A DNA stretch of 64,000 nucleotides from Toxonevra muliebris (GCA_963691655.1 OY829326.1:80965235-81029234), one strand, 5' to 3'; positions 45,733 through 57,004 are shown, counted from the stretch's first letter. Made by a program: numbers and translations. Notes: generated by a model not told the origin, from the sequence alone.

Positions 45733-45934
45733 CCATTATTATTTGAAGGAAGGACGACTCGTTAGTCAGGCACTGCGACCTATAAGATCTATTGTACCAA
45801 AGCCCTAAGTTATGAAAGAAAGAAAGGAAGAGAGAAAGAAAGATAGATAAGAAACAGACCCAAGCCGAGAATCAAACTCGGGTCTCCAGAGACAAAAGTC
45901 TGTCACTCTGCCTTTAGACGTGGCGTTGGTAGGA
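45733..45934 (-). mobile_element. Chimeric SINE: tRNA head, GA-rich linker and LINE-like 3' tail
   Basis: On the minus strand: a tRNA-like head with AAAGGCAGAGTGACAGAC and box B-like CGAGTTTGATTCTCGG, a polypyrimidine linker (complement of GAAAGAAAGAAAGGAAGAG), then AATAGATCTTATAGGTCGCA GTGCCTG. The last block matches the 3' UTR of the LINE at 38480-39046 (AAAAGATCTTTTAGGTCGCA GTGCCTG), and both end in AAATAATAA. A SINE that borrows its partner LINE's tail is a known arrangement and would explain its mobilisation. Confidence 0.6.
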
Positions 45935-46006
45935 CCTACAGCTTAGCGCCAATTCCGAACGGCTGTGGCAATTTTCTATCAGCTCGGTGGTTTTCCATTG
46001 CCAAAC
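45935..46006 (-). repeat. SINE body fragment
   Basis: On the minus strand, GCCGTTCGGAATTGGCGCTA and AGCTGTAGGTCC match the core of the SINE at 60051-60355. It is cut on one side by the composite hAT starting at 46007 and abuts the chimeric SINE on the other. Confidence 0.6.
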
Positions 46007-47413
46007 CAGGGGCGGATACAAGGAGGGCAAAGGGGGAAATTCCCTCCCCCCCAAAAGATTTTTAAGCACTTAAAAATTTAATAACTTAAGCAGGCAAAAA
46101 GGTGAACATAATTAGTTATTGTTGTTTTTAGTTATTACGATTTACTTTCAATTATTAGAATAATGAATAATCTTGCTCATTAAACCACTTTCCTTCTCTA
46201 TGGAAATGTGCTGAAATAATAATGATACCTAAACCAAATAAACCTGAAAACTCAGTGCCCTCATATAGACCTATAAGTTTGCTGGCAATATTCTGGAAAA
46301 TATTCCAAGTAGAAGATTGGTAATAATACAAGAAAATAAGAATATAGTTCCGGATCACCAATTTGGGTTTCGTCATAAGTACGGTACTCCTGAGCAATAT
46401 CATCAATATTGTCATTGGAACGCAAGAAATATTGCTCTGCCATATTTTTGGACATTCAATAAGCGTTCGACAAAGTTTGGCTGTTATACAAATTCAAAAA
46501 TTTACTTCCAGCTCTATTTTATTTGGTCTTAAAGTCCTATCATTCTATGTCAAAGTAAATGATGAAATATCACCCAAATGTCAATTGAAAGCCGGAGTAC
46601 CACAGGGCAGTGTTCTGGGTCCTGCTCTTTATTCGATTTTTACCTGCGACTTGCCTGAAACTAATGGTGTTACTATATCTACTTATCCAGACGATACTGC
46701 CATTTTAGCGTCAAATTAATCTCCTACAGAAGTTGCTAATCTAGTTTAGAAACAGGACGACGACGGTCAACAATGGTTACTTCGTGGATGAGTGCTTCAC
46801 TGGAGTTCCATCTGCCTCAGGTTCGATTCCCTGATGGGGTTAAATTCTTAAAAAATGTCCAAATGGATTGTTCTAATAAAATGGATCATTTCGGTGATTT
46901 AGTTCTTAAATATGTGACTTAAGTACCAGTTCAACGGGTTCTATTCTCAGGCAGAGAATTGTAATCCACAAAAAAAAAAAAACAAAATCAACCCGAAACC
47001 TGGGTTGATATAACGAAAATCCCAGATAGGAAAAAGAAAATTTGAATGCAGGGCAGGAATCAGCGACCTTAAATTATTCATAAAATTCTACTAATTCTCG
47101 ACCCATTATAGACCAATCTAAAACCGAAAACTTAATAAATGTATCCTATTGTTATATTTTCCACGATTCTTTACCTTGGAACCATAGAAATTGTGAAATG
47201 CTTTACTACAAGAACAGGGTTTCCCCAAAATGCGTAACCCATACCTTTGAAATTGTTAGTCATCGAAATAAAGTTTATGAATAAGCAAAAAAAAACAAAA
47301 ACGATCCACGAACGAGAAACAAAAACGCTCCAGCCCACGTTTTGGCGTTTTGGTTCATATGGGGAATTTTTATTTTTTATTTCCCCCCAAAAATGTTTCC
47401 TGTATCCGCCATG
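46007..47413 (+). mobile_element. Composite hAT copy 3: RT relic plus tRNA-SINE
   Basis: Begins CAGGGGCGGATACAAGG and ends CTGTATCCGCCATG. In order: RT relic with MIPKPNKPENSVPSYRPISL (about 46220) and KAGVPQGSVLGPALYS, then TYPDDTAILASN (to 46720); tRNA-like head (46765-46845, GGTTCGATTCCC); body; A-run (46970-46982); and an AT-rich 3' part. Stops lie throughout. The order is identical to copies at 25833 and 37311, so the cargo moved as a unit. No clear TSD: the left flank is a SINE and the right flank does not match. Confidence 0.82.
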
Positions 47414-47739
47414 CACACTGGTCGCTGCCATAGGTCAAAAATAAAAACTCGAAGTCAAAAGTTTGGTACCAAATGTGTCATCCCTATTTCCTACAAGAAC
47501 AAGCTTTTCGGAAGTATTGTAGTTTTTGTTTTATTATAACCGTACTCTTTAGGAGAATAGCTTCAAAAGAGAGAGCATGGATTTTGTTTGTTCTTACAGT
47601 GTGAGTAGGTTGAAAGAGAAGTGCAACTTAAAAAAAAATTTTCAAAATATAAATCAATTTTGTATTGAAATAAATCAAATTGAATATTAAAAAGAAAGGT
47701 AGGGGCTTCATTTTTAAATACTTTTAATGTTCTTAAATT

Positions 47740-47822
47740 ATCCCGAAATTTTGTCTGTTCAATCCCGGGATTTTCGGAGACTACTTTTAAAAGACCGAAC
47801 CCTGGGTTTGACATATTTAATA
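47740..47822. repeat. Fragment related to the hAT-like end at 31.4 kb
   Basis: TCAATCCCGGGATTTTC, ACTACTTTTAAAAGACCG and GGGTTTGACATATTTA follow the order seen at 31435-31512. Confidence 0.45.
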
Positions 47823-48149
47823 TATTTGACCTGGAATGAAGAGAGGGACCTAGTGTCCGAAAACAGGTTTTCGATATTTTTTCTTCGTACATACTTGGCA
47901 TACTTTTCTACGTCAGAGTTGACTTAAACCTGAAAATCTATTTTTTGGTACACTAGGCCTCTTTCTTCATTCCTGATCACATATATGTAGGCACTTTTGG
48001 CATTTTGAAATCTATTGTCGTTCGACATACAACAAAACTGAAACTCGTAGAAAACTCTATTCAATGAACTTTATAATATAATTTTTTTTTTTACGCAAGA
48101 TATCCAGGTGCTCTACCCCACCCAGACCCCTCGCCAGACCAGAAAAAGT

Positions 48150-48270
48150 AATAACAATTTCTCTATACGGCACCAACTCTTGCTTACAATGGCAAACCTC
48201 AGAGTAAAAATTGCTTAAGAAAAAGCTCTTCGGATCCAGTATAAGGCTGTATGCTCCATAGCATACAGGC
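48150..48270 (+). repeat. SINE body fragment
   Basis: TACGGCACCAACTCTTGC, ACAATGGCAAACCTC and TAAAAATTGCTTAAGAAAAG follow the body of the SINE at 15154-15422. The head is absent. Confidence 0.6.
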
Positions 48271-48404
48271 GATTAAGACGAAAAATAATAACAACAGTAT
48301 TATTAAGTTAGATGTAAATATCAGTAAAAATTCTGCTTTTTTCCAGAACTCGGAAAATAATGGACTATTTAAACTGAATGTTGTTGGAAATGCATCGTCG
48401 AGTC

Positions 48405-48500
48405 TCGGTCAGATTAGGTGGCTATCCAAGGACACACTTAGGCTTGAACGCACCATTGTGATATCACATGTTGGACTTACACTTCAACGACGGTTCTAAA
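48405..48500 (-). repeat. SINE 3' body fragment
   Basis: CAAGGACACACTTAGGC, GAACGCACCATTGTGATATC and TTGGACTTACACTTCAACG match the plus-strand reading of the SINE tail at 60056-60130. The head is absent. Confidence 0.6.
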
Positions 48501-48975
48501 CGGTGGTCGTTGAGTATTGTATGCGACAAAATGCAGGACGAATGCCGTGTTTTTTTAGTTATCGATTACAACAGCGTAAGTACTCAAGCTAGATGTCAAA
48601 TGAAAGGTTTCGATTTCCAAAATACGAATATGAAATGAAGCCACTCTTTACTCTGCCACTCTAATCTCAGTAGCAGCGCGTAAATGGGCGTTTTTTTGAG
48701 TTATGTATCTGTTTCCATAGAGTAAGCAGTCGAATGAGTTGTCAAATAAAAGGTTTTGATCTCCAAATTACGAATATCAAATGGTGTCGCAAGCGAAACT
48801 AGCCCAGGAAACATGCGCACAAAATGGTTGGTGTCGAACGATTGCAGCTGGATTGGAAATGGCAACATTTGATAATGGTTTAAACTGTTTTCGGGTTAAA
48901 TCCTATAGAGCTTCGATAGTCCGACTTAAAACCAGATATAAACGAAAAAGTATTCAAAACTGAGCGTATGATATA

Positions 48976-50275
48976 CAGGGTGACAATTGTAAAGTGACGC
49001 AAGTTTAATACTCTGCAGCAAGCTTTGCCATTTACCGTTACTTTAATTTAAAAAGCAAATTCATTCATCACTGGCTTTGCTTTTAATTTCATTTGAATTT
49101 TTGTTATTACATTTTGAAATTTCCATAAAAATGGACAAGGAAAATATTCGTCGTGAAATTATGAAATTTCATTTGGCAAATAATTGGCAAAAAGTAGCCG
49201 TCAAATTGCAAAGGCTTCAAATTTGTCAAGTCGTACGGTAGACCGAGCTATTATTCGATATAATGAAACTAGGGGTTTTGGAGATAGAGACCGGGGAAAA
49301 TTTTCAACAGTTGCCACTACTGGTTTAACAGAAAAAATTCGTAAACGAATCAAGCGAAATCCAAGGCGCTCAATGAGAAAAATCGCTAAGGAAGGGGGAG
49401 TAAACCGTGAAACAGTGCGAATCATTGCAAAATCAAAGCTTAATCTTAAGCCGTAAAAGCTTCGAAAAGCTCAAGATCTGACACAAAAAAAGAAAGATTT
49501 GCGACTGCAAAGATGCAAGGCGTTGCTACGCTCCTCCGTGTTAAAAAATGTTGAAAATAAATATCTTGTTTACAGATGAAAAAATTTTCACGGTTGAACA
49601 ACATTTCAATGCGCAAAATGACCGAATGTGGCTAACATCATCATCGCAACAAAATAGGACTGTTGGCCGAGTTCAAAAGCCAGCTTCCGTTATGGTATGG
49701 GCTGGAGTTTCCGCTAATGCCAGAACCCCTCTAATATTCGTTGAAGAGGGTGTTAAAATTGACCAGGTTGTTTATCGGAGCATTTTAAATGAACATGTTC
49801 TTCCCTGGGCCCAAGATACATTTGGAAATGAAAACTGGACTTTCCAGCAAGATTCTGCACCTTCCCACATGGCAAAATTAACGCAAACATGGATAAAAGA
49901 CAATTTTTCTGGATTCATAACATCTAAAGAATGGCCACCATACTCCCCAGACTTGAATCCAATGGACTACTCTATTTGGAGTATTTTAGAGAGTAAGGCT
50001 TGTGCATCTCAACACCACAGTCTGGAGTCGCTGACAAATTCATTAGAGAAAGCCTGGACTGAAATTGATCAGAAAGTCCTGCGGCGAACAGTCCTACGAT
50101 TTCCGGATCGATTGAAGGCATGTGTGCAGGCTAAAGGAGGTTATATTGAATGAGGTGGGGTTCAAATGAATGCTTATATATTCAGCAATGTTAACACTTA
50201 ATTGTACTTAATGGAAGTACGTCCTTTTGAAAATAACTGCTGAAATGTGTGCGTCACTTTACGATTGTCACCCTG
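48976..50275 (+). mobile_element. DD37D mariner (maT-type) element, copy 2, inactivated
   Basis: The element is 1300 bp with the same inverted ends as copy 1 (CAGGGTGACAATTGTAAAG / CTTTACGATTGTCACCCTG) and TA on both sides. It is exactly 12 bp longer than copy 1, accounted for by an 8-bp insertion near 49184 and a 4-bp insertion near 49560. Both inverted repeats look usable, so it could still be moved in trans. Confidence 0.95.
49131..50153 (+). pseudogene. maT-type transposase pseudogene with three lesions
   Basis: Same start (AAAAATGG at 49131) and same stop as copy 1, but broken three times: an 8-bp insertion after about codon 17 (GGCAAATAATTGGCAAAAAG where copy 1 has GGCAAATTATAG), a TAC to TAA nonsense change at Tyr106 (49454-49458), and a 4-bp insertion near Glu139. 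The catalytic Asp codons themselves survive (FTDEKIF, QQDSAPSH, LNPMDYSIW). Few other differences from copy 1 are visible, so the copies are recent. Confidence 0.93.
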
Positions 50276-51940
50276 TAAATCGTTACTAAGAGGATTGGGC
50301 CAAAATGTTCACTAAACATGGCCAAATTTGGTAAGTTCATAGACAAAAATGCAAGGTTGTATTGAAATATTGGATTCAAGGAACCTACAGTTTTATGCCG
50401 ACTCCGAAAGGCAAAAAATAATCAAAAGTTAATTGCAGCTTAGTTATTATGTTTCAAACCATAAATAAATTAAAATTTCATTACGCTCCAATTCATGTAT
50501 TAATAATAAACAAACAAACAAAAAAAAACTATAATATTTTACTCACAAGAGCAAACAATTTAATTTTATTATTAATACCAATTAAGAACAAAAAGGTAAC
50601 AAAACACAAAAATATGAAAATATTTTTTGCTGCTCTTGTTGTTCATTGCACTTAATCCCAACAATTTTCAATTAAAACTAACAATTTTTTTTTGTTTTGT
50701 TTTTTCTTTTTTTTGTTTGGTTCAATTCAAAATTCAAAAATTCAATTTCATGTAAACAACATTCGAGAAAACGTTTTTATTCCAAACTACACTCACACCT
50801 GCTCCCAGTTGATATTTGTGTATGTACCTGTGCATATTGGCCAAACATGCATATCTATTTGCCCAAATACATAGGGCATAAATACACGCATACATGTATA
50901 TATATGTATATATGTATATGTATGTAAGCACATACATACGAGTAAAATCGTATAGTGCTTATCTATATATACATTGTCTATTCGGTCGGTTTCATTTACA
51001 GCTTCTAATAAAGCTCCTCACAGTGGTCCTCCTCATTGTCGTCATCCATATTGACGTTGTTCTCATTGTCGTCATCGTCGTTGACATGATCATCATAGCT
51101 GGTATCCAATACTGTCATGTTAATGGTTTCAATTCGATTGCTTTATGGTTCTGAGATTCTGTGCACTTTTATGTTAAAAACAAAAAAAGCAAACACTCCA
51201 ATAGCATCGACTACAACAATAATAGGTAAACACTTATGTATATACATACATACATACATAGGTATGTATGTCAAACATATTTACACACACATACTCGCTT
51301 GTAGTCGCCTTTAGATTGTTTGCGTGTATGGTTTGCTAATAAATTTTTATTTTATTTTTTTTTTAAATCGAAATAAAAATGGAGTTTTATTTATTCTTTT
51401 AGAATGTCAAAGTCATAAACATTTGTAAAAATATGTACACAAATACAAACATATACTATATATAATTCAACACATACATACTCATGCACACTTCTGCATA
51501 TGTTTATGTATGTGTAAGTATATAGAAATGTATATTTTTTCCATGTGTTTGTAGCTGAAATGAATTCAAAAAGTTTAAATTACTTTTTCTTTGAAATTTT
51601 AAAAGATATTTGTTTATTTTCATCTATATTCCCTCTCACAATCAGATGAGACTGAATGACTAATGAAATATGCATATATGTATTTAATTACTAAAAATGC
51701 ATTGAATTTCTTAGTATTTACCAGCCAGAGAATCTTTTTAAAAGTTTTGAGATGTCCAACTTATGTTAGTGAGCCCTGAAGTGGGAGAGGCTTAATTAAG
51801 TAATGTCAAAAATATATGAAAACGATACTCAATTTGTGATAGTTTTTTAGGAGACTATGAAAATTAAATCTAGAGGTTAATTTTCAAAGTCATGACTTTA
51901 AGTTCATGTAAATTTCGTTATTTGAAGTTATATATAAACA
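50276..51940. other. Non-coding stretch with a SINE core scrap and microsatellites
   Basis: AACCTACAGTTTTATGCCGA at 50386 is the inverse of the SINE core. TATG/CATA repeats occupy 50880-50945 and 51235-51300. A GTCGTCATCC-type run at 51035-51090 is trinucleotide-rich in a frame that could be Asp/Asn-rich on the minus strand, but no gene context is present. Confidence 0.45.
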
Positions 51941-51944
51941 TATT

Positions 51945-52085
51945 ATATAGGATATTGAAAGATTAAGAACTACCACTAAGATCACTGATGAGGAATTGTG
52001 GCGGATTCCGAAACGGCCGTCTGATTTGCCCGTCTCTATATACATTGTTGTTGTGATGACTACATTTGTTCATTAACCTGTTTAT
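51945..52085 (-). repeat. Single arm of the palindromic repeat family, inverted
   Basis: On the minus strand it reads AACAGGTTAATGAAC, AGAGACGGGCAAATCAGACG, CCGTTTCGGAATCCGCCAC, TTCCTCATCAGTGATCTTAG and CAATATCCTATATAAT, matching 25446-25610 in order. Confidence 0.65.
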
Positions 52086-52620
52086 ATATAACTTCAAATA
52101 TACTCAATTTGTTCTAAGGCTGCCACGTTCAGCTATGCAATGATTATCATTCCAACCATATTGGCAGCATTCTTTGGACTAAAAGTGGCAAGGATACTAA
52201 AAAGTACGTACACGTCATGTCTTGTATTTAGATACTGAGTTGTATTTACTCTAAAAAAAGAATTTTCCACCAGGATAACGATACTCAAAGGGAAATGAAT
52301 CCACAAAAAATTATTCTCTCGTAACAAAATCGACGTTCTAAAGTAGGGGTGACCCCCAAAAATATTTTGGGAGCCAAGCAACAATCACAACAACAACAAC
52401 GAATTTAAGAAATACGTTAAAAAAATAAAACGCACAAACAACAATCCCTGATCTGATCGGGCGGTGCGAAATAAAATCATAAACAACCATTTTTGTGATT
52501 GTTGCAAAGAGCCCAAAGTGCCAATTGAGCTACTGGCACAAGACACCAACAGCACAACCAAATGTGACAAGAATATTTGTTTTTGCATATTGAAAGCAAA
52601 AGCTATGGAAAAACAAAAAC

Positions 52621-53285
52621 AAATATTCTTAGCGCGCGACCGCAACAACAAATATTCATAGCAATAAAATGATTTCGGCAATGAGGCATGTGCGCGATGT
52701 TAAATGAAAGCAATGAATTGATTTTTGCAGCAAAAACACAACAAGGGAAACAAAAACGAATATTAACCGCGTTTTATTCGCCACTTGCTTCTAGTTATGT
52801 TTAACTAGCAGCGATAATTGTATGGGAAAACAACAACAAAGCGGCAGAGATAACACGTATAATTATAGCTGTTATGCATACTTAACAAGTTGTTTAACTA
52901 CATCAAATTCTATTGTGAACCGCTAATAGCGAAACAAGAAGCATGACAGTTTGGTAAAAAACAGAAAAGGAAAATATTTGAAATGTCTAGCGGTGAAAAT
53001 AAGTTAAAATCATCGTTAAATATTTGTATAAAGAGTAAAAACTAAAAACAATGCCCGCGATTGACCGCAATGACTGGGATCCATTAAAATGTTTCAGCTC
53101 TGGCTGCTGAGCAGCTGCTAGAGCTACAACATTGTGAATAACATTATAACGAAAAAGAGACTTAACAACTTGGTCGTTTTATTCGCACATGTTAAACTGA
53201 CTGGCGAATAAAACACAGCTATTCTTAGCGCGCAACCGCAATAACAAATATTCGTAGCTTTGAAATGATTTTGGTAACGAGGCAA
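52621..53285. repeat. 65-bp direct repeats flanking a GCGAATAAAAC element
   Basis: TATTCTTAGCGCGCGACCGC, ACAACAAATATTCATAGC and AATGATTTCGGCAATGAGGC (52624-52688) recur with small changes at 53220-53285, 596 bp later. Between them lies the inverted-repeat element 52763-53220, a second copy of which is at 56538-57004. Whether the repeats are part of a larger element or a duplication is unclear. Confidence 0.5.
52763..53220. mobile_element. GCGAATAAAAC-type MITE, copy 1
   Basis: GCGTTTTATTCGCCACTTG at the left is answered by GGCGAATAAAACACAGCT at the right. CGTTTTATTCGCACATG lies subterminally. A CAGCTCTGGCTGCTGAGCAG palindromic stretch lies near 53096. The whole 450 bp matches 56538-57004 in reverse orientation. 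Non-coding. Confidence 0.7.
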
Positions 53286-54716
53286 TTTAAAATTTTTTTA
53301 AAACCTTCAACATAGAAATTATTTTTGTTCCAACTATAAAAGACTGCAAAGTGGTATTCATATCTAAAAATATTGAATGTTTTATATGAAATATTTTTCA
53401 TCCGTCACTGCTAGTGACCGTAGATGTATATTATTATTATTTATAATAAATTCTTAACTGGTGAGCAAAATTAGATTTACCGCATCAGATGGTGAAGGGC
53501 TTTATTCCTTTCCTGAGCAAAATAACACAATATAAGTACTATTGCTTACTTCACAGAGTTATTTTTATTTTTAAACCATCCAGATTGTTATGCAACTAAC
53601 AACCATTAAATATTTTGTTTTTGAAAAGCGAAAGCGGTTAATACAGGCCACCTGCAGAGGAAAGGGTGTTAACACCCAAAATACGTTATTTGCAAAGAAT
53701 GTAAAAGATAAGTGGAAAATTTCACAATAGCACAACAATGCTTGCAAACCACTTGAAAGTGGAGAACAATTTTGCTTTAGCTAACAAACGAGAAATGGAT
53801 CAGGCGAATAAGATCAATACATGTTTTTTTCATGGCAAATCCGATACCACTGGGGCCATTGATCGGTGCATTACGAACGCAACTTCTTTCTCAGGATGGT
53901 TGATACAAATATAAAGCCATATGGGTAGAGAGCTTATTTTCACCCACTTACAAGCAAAACAGGGTTGAAGATTTTCGTGTATTGTTTAAGTATTTTGTTG
54001 TAACGCCTAAGCTTGTGAGCTAAACAACATAACTTATATTCTATGAGATTGCTAATAATATTTCCTTTTTAGACGATTCCTTTCCTTCTATTGACTATCT
54101 TATAGGCAAATAAACTTCAAGCTTTGTTTCGACTATCTAAACATTTAAGTTTTTATGTCAAATATAAATTATCTACTATTATGTTTCTCATATTGTGACA
54201 CTAAATACTAGTTTGAGTATACCCGAACCAAATTAATAAGTAAACAAAAAAAAAAAAATGGATGTGTGCAAGGCACGCAAGATATTTGATGTGTAAACAG
54301 TTAAGCCAACTGAATGCCATATACATAAGCTCACATATGTATAGCCATATATGGGGATTTGATGTATAATGTAAATGCTAGGTAAATAATTCAAATTAAA
54401 ACAATTCTTTTATAAACTTAAAAATTTATTAGATATCATTATCTTTTATATATAATTGCCCAATTCACTATAAATTGCAAATGGTGTTGCATCATTGCAA
54501 ATGCAAATTTTTATTCCATATCGCATATATTTGTTGTTGTGATAGCAAAAATATTTTGCAATTGCACCAAATCGTAGTTGCATTATTTTTCTTTTACTCA
54601 ATGCATCTGGCGCGATATGTTCGCATATACGCAGCTGTAATTGCATCTTTTTTTCCGCTCTTTAAGTTTTTCTTCCTGTCGATTTGAAATTTTATTATAT
54701 GTGAAAATTTTACATA
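53286..54716. other. Non-coding stretch with weak transposon traces
   Basis: CCGTCACTGCTAGTGACCG near 53403 resembles the inverse of the piggyBac end at 57385 (CGGTCACTGCAGTGACG). At 53690-53880, frames with C-K-E-C and TMLANHLKVEN suggest a decayed BED-type zinc finger of a hAT transposase, but the zinc ligands are incomplete and frames shift. Neither is certain. Confidence 0.35.
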
Positions 54717-54718
54717 AC

Positions 54719-54787
54719 GTCGCCTGAGAATTGATTTGGCGTATAGGTATATAAATTTGTACACACATAAATCAATTCTCAGGCGAC
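54719..54787. repeat. Perfect 19-bp hairpin with 31-nt loop
   Basis: GTCGCCTGAGAATTGATTT (54719-54737) and AAATCAATTCTCAGGCGAC (54769-54787) are exact inverse complements. The size is that of a small RNA hairpin or a tiny MITE. No target-site duplication is evident. Confidence 0.75.
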
Positions 54788-54809
54788 AATAAGTTCTTTC
54801 CGCATTTAA

Positions 54810-54987
54810 CCTAAGAAAGGCAACCAAGGGTGACCAGTCACCCCACTACTTTTTTACAGCACCGCAAAGAAAGAAACAATGTATTTTTATTGAAGTAAAT
54901 AAGTGATTTTATAATAAATAAATTTGATATTTTCTGTTTAACAATTTTGGTATTTACATAGATAAAAAAAGTGTTGCCTTTCTAATG
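54810..54987. mobile_element. piggyBac-type MITE with TTAA on both sides
   Basis: TTAA at 54806-54809 is followed by CCTAAGAAAGGCAAC; the right end GTTGCCTTTCTAATG is followed by TTAA at 54988-54991. Ends agree at 13 of 15. TTAA duplication is diagnostic of piggyBac-type transposition. The 178-bp interior is non-coding, with GGGTGACCAGTCACCCC, a near-palindrome, near the left end. Confidence 0.82.
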
Positions 54988-55112
54988 TTAATGTACAAAG
55001 AAAAAATTTTATAATGCCGTGATTTGCTATCATTATCACTACATTTTGCTTATACATTTATTGAAACCTAGATTACTTATTACTTATCATTTTGTAGGTA
55101 TTGTTTTTATAT

Positions 55113-55875
55113 CCCAATATACATTATTGTTTGATATCAACTTGAGGTAGATTTGAGGTCAAATACCTTTCTCAAATCTCCAACGTTAATTCTCAAATGC
55201 ACCTCAATGGTCCTATTATAGTCTTCTTTACTTAAAAGGCATATTTTTTATATGGTGATTTTCTTAGTTATCAAATTGAAAAATTTATGATTCCCAACTT
55301 GATATCAAAGGAATATCTCCAACCTGTCAAACCTCACTTTTCACTTTTTTGCTCTTACGCATCCCCCAAATTGAATTATAATTATGTACAAAATATACAT
55401 TATGTAAAGCATAAATTTCCTTTTAATTCATTTTCACCTTACTTTTATTTCGAATTTTTTTCACTTTCACTCAGTTTTTTATATTTATTTTTCAAAATTG
55501 AATTGAATTTACAGAAAATGTTTTCCACAAATTAAATTTCTGTGAGAATCTGTGAGAAATCAATAGTATTGCCATACGAGTATACTTATAAAATATTGTA
55601 AATAATATCTCAAATTTAACTCAAATCGTATTCAAGTTGATATCAAGCGTTGGAAAAAATGTTTGGTTTCAAGTGGAGAAAAGTGCTTGATATCTAATTG
55701 AGAATTAAAATATTTCTCAAACATTGAAAAAAATGTTGATTCTCAACTTGATGTCAAGTAGAAAGTCAACAAGGAGAAAAATGTTTGAACTTAAATTGAG
55801 AAATACATTGGAAATCAATTTGAGAACTAAGCTTTTCTCCAACATTGAAGAAATAAATTTTCAATGCATATTGGG
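55113..55875. mobile_element. MITE with ATCCCAATATNCATT ends
   Basis: ATCCCAATATACATTATTG at the left and CAATGCATATTGGGAT at the right are inverted ends. Inside, TTGATATCAA, TTCTCAAC, TTGAGAA and CAACATTGAA recur in both orientations, giving a loosely palindromic interior. The TSD and superfamily are unclear. The local 61-82-codon frames follow these motifs. Confidence 0.6.
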
Positions 55876-56537
55876 ATTTAAAAAAATATTTAATTTTAAT
55901 CCAATCTAACTAACCGAATGCAAAACCTATCAAACGCCTGTGTTTGCTACGGCGACTTCTCTGCTTGTATGGTATGGTCGATCTCCATACGTTTAACACC
56001 AACAAATAATTCTGCCACGAATAAATGTACACACACATTTTGTTTTCGTATGTATATATATGTGTGAGTAAATTGATCGAAACATAAACAAACAAACTCC
56101 GCTCGTATTTTAATTTCTCCCTCTCTTCTTCTCTTCTCTTTGTTGTTTAGAGTAGCACAGTCATGCCGCGCAGTAGTGCGAGCGATTAGGGAACTGGACG
56201 TTACAGTTATCTTACATCTTACGATACAGTTATTGTTTGTTACATTTTACACATTTGAAATTTTGCCCATACCGTGAGCTAAAATGTTTACACATCAAAA
56301 AAAGTTGTTTTGTTATTTTATGAAGCAAGTACGAAAAATTTAAGTTTTTCGTAAATTATGTTTTTATTTCTTTATCTTTAACTTTTGTTCCATTAAATTT
56401 AATAACAATTAATCTGATCTTTTTCATATGTAATTAAATAATAATAACGTTAAATATTGATAAAATCCTTCAAAGTTTGAGTTTTCAGTTTTTGAATACA
56501 AACTTTGAAGTTAGTCTTTTTAGCACTATCTATAATA
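55876..56537. other. Non-coding stretch, nothing recognised
   Basis: CTCCGCTCGTATTTTAATTT at 56098 resembles part of the hAT interior at 17128 (ACCGCTCGTCTTTTAATTT), a possible fragment. No frame has a family signature. Confidence 0.35.
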
Positions 56538-57004
56538 GCTGTGTTTTATTCGCCAGTCAGTGTAACATGTGCGAATAAAACGACCAAGTTGTTAAGTCTC
56601 TTTTTCGTTATAATGTTATTCACAGTTCTAGCAGCTCTTTCAGCTCTAGCAGCTTCTCAGCAGCTGCTAGAGCTGAAACATTTTATTGGATCCCAGTCAT
56701 TGCGGTCAATCGCGGGCATTGTTTTTAGTTTTTACTCTTTATAAGAATATTTAACGATGATTTTAACTTATTTTCACCGCCAGACATTTTAAATATTTTC
56801 CTTTTCTGTTTTTTGCCTAACTGTCATGCTTCTTGTTTCGCAATTAGCAGTTCACAATAGAATTTGATGTAGTTAAACAACTTGTTAAGTATATATAACA
56901 GCTAAAATTATACGTGTTATCTCTGCCGCTTTGTTATTGTTTCCCCATACAATTATCGCTGCTAGTTATACAAAAATAGAGGCAAGTGGTTAATAAAACG
57001 CAGC
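56538..57004. mobile_element. GCGAATAAAAC-type MITE, copy 2
   Basis: Starts GCTGTGTTTTATTCGCC and ends AATAAAACGCAGC, with TA on both sides (56536-56537, 57005-57006). It is the inverted counterpart of 52763-53220 over nearly its full length, including GTGCGAATAAAACGACC and GCAGCTGCTAGAGCTG. Possible TA duplication suggests Tc1-mariner-like mobilisation, but the evidence is thin. Confidence 0.72.

Noticed and set aside
50894..51154. 86-codon Val/Ile-rich frame as a membrane protein
   Set aside because: Produced by TATG repeats and a trinucleotide-rich run; no start context or homology recognised.
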